Shown here in pieces: positions 58,948 to 64,000 of a stretch of 64,000 bases of DNA. Source of the DNA: DATMER01 sp035556715 (GTDB lineage Bacteria; Acidobacteriota; Thermoanaerobaculia; Multivoradales; UBA5704); the NCBI GenBank assembly GCA_035556715.1, contig DATMER010000049.1, forward strand, positions 62,001 through 126,000, read 5' to 3'. Both the position numbers and the translations under genes were made by a program. The notes under the pieces are model-generated. The model was not told the DNA's origin. It ran no database searches and was given only the letters and a program-made list of their open reading frames with translations. Numbering within the stretch: position 1 is the first letter of the stretch; every line of letters starts with the position of its first letter.

Positions 58948-61527
58948 TCACTCCTGCCGCAGCGCCACCGTAGGATCGACCTGCGTGGCCCGCCGCGCAG
59001 GCAGCCAGGACGACAGCAGCGCCACCGTCAGGAGCGCGAGCGAGATCGCCGCGAACGTGACGGGATCGGTGGCCGGCACGCCGTAGAGCGAGCCCGCGAG
59101 CAGCCGGCCCACGAAGATCGAGGCCAGCAGCCCGATGGCGAGCCCGGCCGCGACGAGCCCCACCCCTTGACGGATGATCAGCCCCAGCACGCTCTCCCGG
59201 CGGGCGCCAAGCGCCATCCGGATGCCGATCTCGTGCGTCCGCTCGCTGACGGCATACGCCAGCACCCCATACAGACCCACCGCTGCCAGCGCCAGCGCTA
59301 CCAGGGCGAAGATCCCGAGGAGCAGCAGATTGAACCGGCGGTCCGCCACGGACGTCGCCAGCCGCTCCTCCAGGGTGGCCACGTCGTAGACCGGACGGTG
59401 GCGGTCCAGGGCCTGGACCTCGCGCCGCACGCTCGCCGTCAGTGCGGCCGGATCGCTCCGGGTGCGCACCGCGAGGAAGCCGAACGGCCGCGGGTCCTGC
59501 AGGAAGGGCCGGTACATCTGGGTCTGGAGCGAATCCGACTCCAGCCCCGTCTGCTTCACGTCGGCCGCCACGCCCACGACCGTGGTCCAGGTGCTCTGCG
59601 GGCCGCCGGCCTGGAAGCGGCGGCCCACGGGGTCCTCGTCTCCCCAGAAGTGGCGGGCCATGGACTCGCTGACCACCGCGACGGAGAGGCCGTTCGCCGA
59701 GTCGCCCGGCTCGATGCCGCGCCCCCGCGTCAAACGGACACCCAGAGTGCCGAAATAGCCGGGTCCGACCGCGACGACCGCCACCTGCGGCTGCTCCTCC
59801 CGCGGCAGAGGCGGCCGCCCCTCCATGAAGAACCCGCGGCGAATCATCGAGATGCTGGTGAGAGGCATTGCGTCGCCGAAGGAGACCGACTCGACGCCGG
59901 GAAGAGCGCGCACCCTGCGGGTCAGCTCGGAGAAGAACGTGGCCTGCGAGGCCGGCGACGGATAGCCCCCGGAACCCAGGTCCACGGCCAGCGTGAGCAC
60001 CCGCTCGGGCCGGAAGCCGGGATCGACCGCCTGCAGGCGGAGGAAGCTGCGCAGCAGCAGCCCCGCTCCAACCAGCAGCACGACGGCCAGCGCCACCTCG
60101 GCCGCGACGAGCAGCCCGCGGGCGGCGCCGGAGCGTCCGCGGCCCGCCTCTTTGAGAGGGTCCTGGAGATCAGGGCGCGACGCCGAGAGCGCCGGCGCCA
60201 GTCCGAAGAGGAGCCCGGTCGCGAGGGAGACCGCCAATGTGAAGGCCAGGACCGGACCATCGATGCCGATCTCTACTTGACGGAAGAGGCCGTCTGCCAG
60301 GCCGGAAGGCATCAGGGCGACCAGCGGCCGGATCGCGGCCAGCGCCAGCACCAGGCCGCAGGCGCCGCCGAGAAGGCCGAGCAACGCGCTCTCCGTGAGC
60401 AGCAGGCGGGCAATGCGCCCTCGTCCGGCGCCCAGGGCGGCGCGGATCGCGATCTCGCGCCGCCGCGAGGTCGCCCGGGCGAGCAGCAGGTTCGCGACGT
60501 TGGCGCAGGCGATCAGGAGCACGAACCCCACGGCGCCGAGCATCATCAGCAGAGCCGGCCGGATGTCGCCGACCAGCCACTCGCGAAGGCTCGTGACCTC
60601 GAGGACCCTCTCCGGCAGGCCCATGCGCGGGCCGCCTCCAGGCCCGCCCGGTCCACCGGGCCCCCCTGGTCCGCGCCCCACCATGATCCGGATCTGGCTT
60701 CCACCTCCCCCAGGGCCAGGAGGAGGCCCTGGAGGTGGACCCATCGGAGGTCCGGCATCCGCCGCCTCCTCCTCCCGGGCAAGCGCCTCCGCTTCGCTGC
60801 GGCTCTTGATCGCGTCGAGCTCGGCGCGGGCCTGGGCCAGGGAGACCCCCGGCTTCAGCTTGCCGATGAGTTGGAGGAGGGACATCCGTTGTCGTCCGCG
60901 CTCCACGGTCTCGTCCAAAGCGAGCGGCACGAGCACGTCCACCTCGGGATTGCGCGGAAAGAGGAACCCCCGCGGAAGCACGCCGACGATCGTGTAGGTC
61001 TCGTTGTCGAGCTCCAGCGGTTTCGGCTCGAATCGGGTATCTGATCCAAAGAGCCTCTGCCAGAAGCGATCGGTGACCACCGCGACGCGCCCACCGTTCA
61101 GTCGCTCTTCCTGGGGAAGGATGCCGCGCCCCCGGGCCGGCCGAACCCCGAGGGTGGGCAGGAAGCTCGCGGACACGCGGGAGCCCTGGATGCGCTCGGG
61201 CTCCTCGGCGCCGGTCAGCGTGAAGCTCGACGAGCCGTCCCAGGCGGCCACCGACTCCAGCGTCCGGCTGCCATCCCGCCACTCCAGGTAGTCGGCGCCG
61301 CTCGCCATCTCCATGTTGTTGAGGTTCGGAGCGACGTTGGTCATCCGGATCAGCCGCTCCGGCTCGCCGTAGGGGAGCGGGCGGAGCAGCACGGCGTGCA
61401 CGACGCTGAAGATGGCGGAGTTGGCGCCGATGCCGAGCGCCAGGGTGAGCACCGCCACCGTGGTGAAGGCGGGCCGGAGCGCCAGCGAGCGGAGCGAGGT
61501 GCGGAGGTCCGAGGTGAGCGTGCCCAT
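58948..61527 (-). CDS. ADOP/MacB-type ABC transporter permease
   Basis: An 859-residue protein with tandem permease halves. Each has a MacB periplasmic region and FtsX-like helices: LALRPAFTTVAVLTLALGIG near the start, CANVANLLLARATSRRREIA with IRAALGAGRGRIARLLLTES in the middle, and YAVSERTHEIGIRMALGARR near the end. No ATPase gene is adjacent; ADOP permeases often lie apart from theirs. A Pro/Gly-rich insert (about 261-305: PPMGPPPGPPPGPGGGG and GPGGPGGPGGPGGG) lies in the first periplasmic part, which is unusual. It is divergent from an XRE regulator gene. Confidence 0.9.
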   Translation of the reverse strand: MGTLTSDLRTSLRSLALRPAFTTVAVLTLALGIGANSAIFSVVHAVLLRPLPYGEPERLIRMTNVAPNLNNMEMASGADYLEWRDGSRTLESVAAWDGSSSFTLTGAEEPERIQGSRVSASFLPTLGVRPARGRGILPQEERLNGGRVAVVTDRFWQRLFGSDTRFEPKPLELDNETYTIVGVLPRGFLFPRNPEVDVLVPLALDETVERGRQRMSLLQLIGKLKPGVSLAQARAELDAIKSRSEAEALAREEEAADAGPPMGPPPGPPPGPGGGGSQIRIMVGRGPGGPGGPGGPGGGPRMGLPERVLEVTSLREWLVGDIRPALLMMLGAVGFVLLIACANVANLLLARATSRRREIAIRAALGAGRGRIARLLLTESALLGLLGGACGLVLALAAIRPLVALMPSGLADGLFRQVEIGIDGPVLAFTLAVSLATGLLFGLAPALSASRPDLQDPLKEAGRGRSGAARGLLVAAEVALAVVLLVGAGLLLRSFLRLQAVDPGFRPERVLTLAVDLGSGGYPSPASQATFFSELTRRVRALPGVESVSFGDAMPLTSISMIRRGFFMEGRPPLPREEQPQVAVVAVGPGYFGTLGVRLTRGRGIEPGDSANGLSVAVVSESMARHFWGDEDPVGRRFQAGGPQSTWTTVVGVAADVKQTGLESDSLQTQMYRPFLQDPRPFGFLAVRTRSDPAALTASVRREVQALDRHRPVYDVATLEERLATSVADRRFNLLLLGIFALVALALAAVGLYGVLAYAVSERTHEIGIRMALGARRESVLGLIIRQGVGLVAAGLAIGLLASIFVGRLLAGSLYGVPATDPVTFAAISLALLTVALLSSWLPARRATQVDPTVALRQE

Positions 61528-61625
61528 GCGGTCCTTTCAGACCCTCGACGGGTCTTGTAGGTTCGACCTATGCTTAACGCACGGCGGAGCGCGGAGTTCC
61601 GGCCGGTCCCCTCCTGAACAGGATC

Positions 61626-62024
61626 ATGACGATCGACGACGAGGTCCGCCGGGCGGCCCGGCTGCTGGACGCCCTGATCCAGGCGACCGGCACGTCCAGG
61701 GAAGAGCTGGAGAGGCGTCTGGAAGCCTCGCCCGGCTACGTGAACCGACTCCTGGCGGGCCGGGTGGAGCTCAAGCTCCGGCACATCGTGGCCATCCTGC
61801 GCGCCCTCGAGATCGAGCCCGGGCTCTTTTTCCAGACCCTCTATCCGGGAGCCGGTCCCGTTGGCGGTACGGTAAGGATGGACGAGCTGCGCCAGCGCCT
61901 CGAGGAGCTCGGCTTCGAAGGAAAGGCCGCGCCGGCGCGCCCGGAGATCGGGATGGATGACCTGGAGAGGCTGGTGCAGGGAGCCGTGCAGGCGGTGCTC
62001 TCCCGGCGCGAGCCGCGGGACTAG
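61626..62024 (+). CDS. XRE-type regulator beside the permease
   Basis: A 132-residue protein with an N-terminal helix-turn-helix (SREELERRLEASPGYVNRLL, AGRVELKLRHIVAILRALEI). The C-terminal part is helical and charged. It is divergent from the permease gene with about 100 bases between starts, so control of that gene is plausible. Such pairs of ADOP permease and small XRE or PadR regulator are common in acidobacteria. Confidence 0.8.
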   Translation: MTIDDEVRRAARLLDALIQATGTSREELERRLEASPGYVNRLLAGRVELKLRHIVAILRALEIEPGLFFQTLYPGAGPVGGTVRMDELRQRLEELGFEGKAAPARPEIGMDDLERLVQGAVQAVLSRREPRD

Positions 62025-62039
62025 CGGCAGATCGCTGAG

Positions 62040-63398
62040 CTAACTGGCCTTCGAAACCGGCTCGCTCTCCAGCCGTTCCAACTCGGAGGCCACAGTCCGC
62101 AGCAGGGCTGCGGTGACGCGCTCCCGCTCGAAAGCCTCGCGCAGCATGAGCAACGCCGCAATGGCTTCACGGCGGATGCCCCGCTCGCGGAAGACCGATA
62201 CCGTCTCGTCGAGGAGGGCCAGGATTTCCCGAGTGCGCCCCTGCTCCAGCCAGAGCGAAGCCAGCTCGAGCGAGACCAGGGCCATGTCGTAGGGAAGGCC
62301 GATGTCTTTGAGGTCAGTTCGGACCTCGCGAAAGGTCTGGTCCGCTCTCGCCGGATCTCCCGATCCCAGGGCAATCCTTCCTTCCACCCAGCGCGCCTTG
62401 GTCCGGTCGATACGGCCGCCGTAGGCGGCATACAGAGGCCAGCTCCGGTCCAGGAGACGGCTTGCCTCCTGGAATCGGCCATCGTCTACAAGATTGTGGG
62501 CGAGGTTGTGCACGACGTTCAGGACGAGGTGCGCGTCCCGGCCCGCGTCGATCAACTCGAGGCTTTGTCCAAGCAGCCGCACAGCCCCGCCAAGGTCCAG
62601 GGCATAGGCAGCCGTGTTGCTCTTGCTGATCAGGGCACGTCCCGCCTCATGGTTGTCGCCCAGATCCCGATAGATGCCGAACACCCAGTCGAGGAGCTGA
62701 GATGCCTCGTCGAAACGTCGCTGGGCAATGCGGAGGGAGGCGGTCAGATCCATCAGGCGGGCGAGAAGGCGCGGATCGCCGGTGCCCTGACCGCTCCGCG
62801 CCAGGGCGTGGGCGAGATCGGCATCCGCTTCCGCGAGGTCGCCGACGACGCGGCGGGCGTTTCCCTGCGCCGCCCAGGCCTGCGCCTGCAGGTCGGCCAC
62901 GGATTGAGACCCCCGGAGCTCCGGCGCGATCCGCTCGGCCAGACCCACTGCCAGAGAGGCGGCCGCCAGCATCCCTTCCGGATCGTTGAACCGCAGCTCG
63001 CGGCTCCTGGCGAGAAGGGCCTCGCAACGCTCCCAGTCGCGTAGCATCCGAGCCTTGGCATCGAGCGCCCGCGGCGTCGGCACCTCGTGCAGGAGCGGGT
63101 CCTCCCGGTCGCGCTCGGACTCGTGCCGCTCGCGGGCTAGAGCCGCGGCGTACCGGCGGGCGGCAGCAAAAGCTCGGAAGAGCGGGAAGTCATACTCCGA
63201 GCCGACTTGAACCGGCGTCTCGGGAATGAGGTCCGGTTGGAGAAGAACGGTCGCGAGAGGCTCCATGCGCTGGCGGCAGGCCTCGCACCCCGTCAGCAGA
63301 TGAGCCACGACCCGCGCGGACTCGCGAGTCGACAGCTCGCCCAGAAGAAATCTCTCCAACTCGGCCGACTGAGGATGGTGGATGCGGTTTACGGCCAT
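62040..63398 (-). CDS. TPR protein with zinc-finger-like N-terminus
   Basis: A 452-residue protein. The N-terminus has LERFLLGELSTRESARVVAH followed by LLTGCEACRQRM, a His/Cys zinc-finger-like motif shared with the proteins at 57971 and 6902. Residues about 90-440 are a helical TPR-like solenoid (LADAEADLAHALARSGQG-type repeats). Unlike the protein at 6902 it has no HTH at its end. The ATG at 63398, with GGAGG four bases away, was preferred over a GTG 30 bases upstream. A secreted DPNG peptide gene lies upstream on the same strand. Confidence 0.8.
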   Translation of the reverse strand: MAVNRIHHPQSAELERFLLGELSTRESARVVAHLLTGCEACRQRMEPLATVLLQPDLIPETPVQVGSEYDFPLFRAFAAARRYAAALARERHESERDREDPLLHEVPTPRALDAKARMLRDWERCEALLARSRELRFNDPEGMLAAASLAVGLAERIAPELRGSQSVADLQAQAWAAQGNARRVVGDLAEADADLAHALARSGQGTGDPRLLARLMDLTASLRIAQRRFDEASQLLDWVFGIYRDLGDNHEAGRALISKSNTAAYALDLGGAVRLLGQSLELIDAGRDAHLVLNVVHNLAHNLVDDGRFQEASRLLDRSWPLYAAYGGRIDRTKARWVEGRIALGSGDPARADQTFREVRTDLKDIGLPYDMALVSLELASLWLEQGRTREILALLDETVSVFRERGIRREAIAALLMLREAFERERVTAALLRTVASELERLESEPVSKAS

Positions 63399-63470
63399 CA
63401 TCCCTCCAACAGAAAAAAATGAACCCACACCATTATCTCATAGATCCCTTGGCAGACCACAAGAGCCCCA

Positions 63471-63491
63471 GGGGCGGCCGTGGGCCGCCCC
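63471..63491. other. Hairpin between DPNG peptide gene and TPR gene
   Basis: A perfect 9-bp stem (GGGGCGGCC/GGCCGCCCC) with a 3-base loop. There is no T-run, so it may stabilise or attenuate the upstream transcript rather than terminate it. It sits at the same relative position as the terminator-like hairpin at 6818. Confidence 0.5.
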
Positions 63492-63518
63492 GGACGAGGA
63501 GGGGACAACCGGTGCGCG

Positions 63519-63767
63519 CTACCGGTGGCCGCTCTGGCCGCCGTTCGGGTCGATCAGAGCGCCCGTATCAGAAGTTGCGAAGACCCGGTTCCCTCCGCCC
63601 AGAATCGTCCACAGGCTTCCAGCCCAGTTCGAGATCCAGGACAGCAGGCCAGGTTCTCGGACCGGTGCTCGTTCATCCGGCCCGGCGGCGGCGACCGGCA
63701 GGGCCATCCCGAGGCTGACGATCAGGATGAGAGCGAAGGTGAGACCACGATACGAATTGCGGGACAT
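63519..63767 (-). CDS. Small secreted peptide ending in a DPNG motif
   Basis: An 82-residue protein with a signal peptide (SYRGLTFALILIVSLGMALP, cleavage near VAAAG). The mature part holds a short amphipathic stretch (LLSWISNWAGSLWTILGGG) and ends GALIDPNGGQSGHR. GAGGAGG lies six bases before the ATG at 63767. It is upstream of the TPR gene on the same strand, mirroring the WDPNG peptide and TPR-HTH gene at 6639-8500. No family is recognised; a signalling or antimicrobial peptide role is a guess. Confidence 0.7.
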   Translation of the reverse strand: MSRNSYRGLTFALILIVSLGMALPVAAAGPDERAPVREPGLLSWISNWAGSLWTILGGGNRVFATSDTGALIDPNGGQSGHR

Positions 63768-63826
63768 GGCAATCCTCCTCTCCGAGGTCGGCCCGGAGCC
63801 CCCATGGCCCCGTGGCCGCGAAGAAC

Positions 63827-63916
63827 TCAGACTTCTGAAATTCGAAAGTCTCGGAAGCGGCCTGCAGGGATCATCATCGCAATCGAAAAACAAATTACCA
63901 ATAGACAGAATAGCAT
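63827..63916 (-). CDS. 29-residue hydrophobic peptide ORF
   Basis: A very short frame with a strong ribosome site (AAAGGAGG eight bases before the ATG). The product starts MLFCLLVICFSIAMMIPAG and ends in a basic/acidic tail (RFRDFRISEV). It lies 59 bases upstream of the DPNG peptide gene on the same strand. It could be a leader peptide or a separate small membrane peptide. Support is the ribosome site and position only. Confidence 0.35.
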   Translation of the reverse strand: MLFCLLVICFSIAMMIPAGRFRDFRISEV

Positions 63917-64000
63917 GGACTTTACCTCCTTTATGGAGAGTGCCTTGCGCGGGGCACAACGGGGCAACCTTTCGTCCGGAGCGCTTGACGCCGGATCGGC

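Overview
The window is high-GC DNA from a Gram-negative bacterium, most likely an acidobacterium (Thermoanaerobaculia-like). This is an inference. The supports are Ser/Thr kinases fused to WD40/TolB-type propellers, an 859-residue ADOP/MacB-type permease, secreted beta-helix and 'PCRVFDTR' surface proteins, an RHS protein, a TonB-dependent receptor and PilT-type ATPases. No rRNA, tRNA or CRISPR array was seen.

Region 1 (1-8.5 kb) is regulatory and accessory. A visibly AT-richer minus-strand operon runs from 4776 to beyond position 1. It encodes an antitoxin-like protein, a response regulator fused to a caspase-like CHAT domain, a histidine kinase with two complete transmitter modules, and a second response regulator-CHAT protein cut by the window edge. 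All junctions overlap. Next come an XRE regulator, a 10-bp-periodic repeat array, a small helical protein with its own terminator, and a 49-residue secreted-peptide gene with tandem 14-residue repeats. The peptide gene lies upstream of a TPR regulator with a Fis-type HTH.

Region 2 (8.5-29.8 kb) holds secreted proteins (trypsin-like protease, surface protein, RHS toxin with a candidate immunity gene) and then core genes: glpK-glpD, a ubiE/menG methyltransferase, two PilT-family ATPases, an M28 membrane peptidase, a Phd/ParE toxin-antitoxin pair with a frameshifted toxin, truA, and a YyaL/DUF255 protein with a DsbD-N-like tail.

Region 3 (30-46.6 kb) is the most striking. Three Ser/Thr kinase-propeller genes are each followed by a small gene with a shared N-terminal motif, a variable Cys/Ser/Thr-rich centre and a helical C-terminus. 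The series ends in a HopA1-like putative lyase and a protein with an RRE-like, a kinase and a LanC cyclase domain. I read this as a class V-like or new-type lanthipeptide locus. A TonB-dependent receptor lies convergently downstream.

Region 4 (46.7-64 kb) holds a giant membrane protein, a Cys-rich copper-storage-like protein, a CDF metal exporter, a beta-helix protein, a DmpA/P1 peptidase, VapBC, the permease with a divergent XRE regulator, and a second TPR protein preceded on the same strand by a secreted DPNG peptide gene. Three proteins (starting at 6902, 57971 and 63398) share an N-terminal His/Cys zinc-finger-like domain. With the two peptide genes they suggest a repeated peptide/TPR-regulator theme.

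Intergenic DNA carries unusual repeats: a 10-bp periodic array (5.4 kb), 21-bp arrays (25.8 and 56.4 kb), CCCCCTCTCCC-type inverted repeats and a 175-bp cruciform-like element (29.8 kb).
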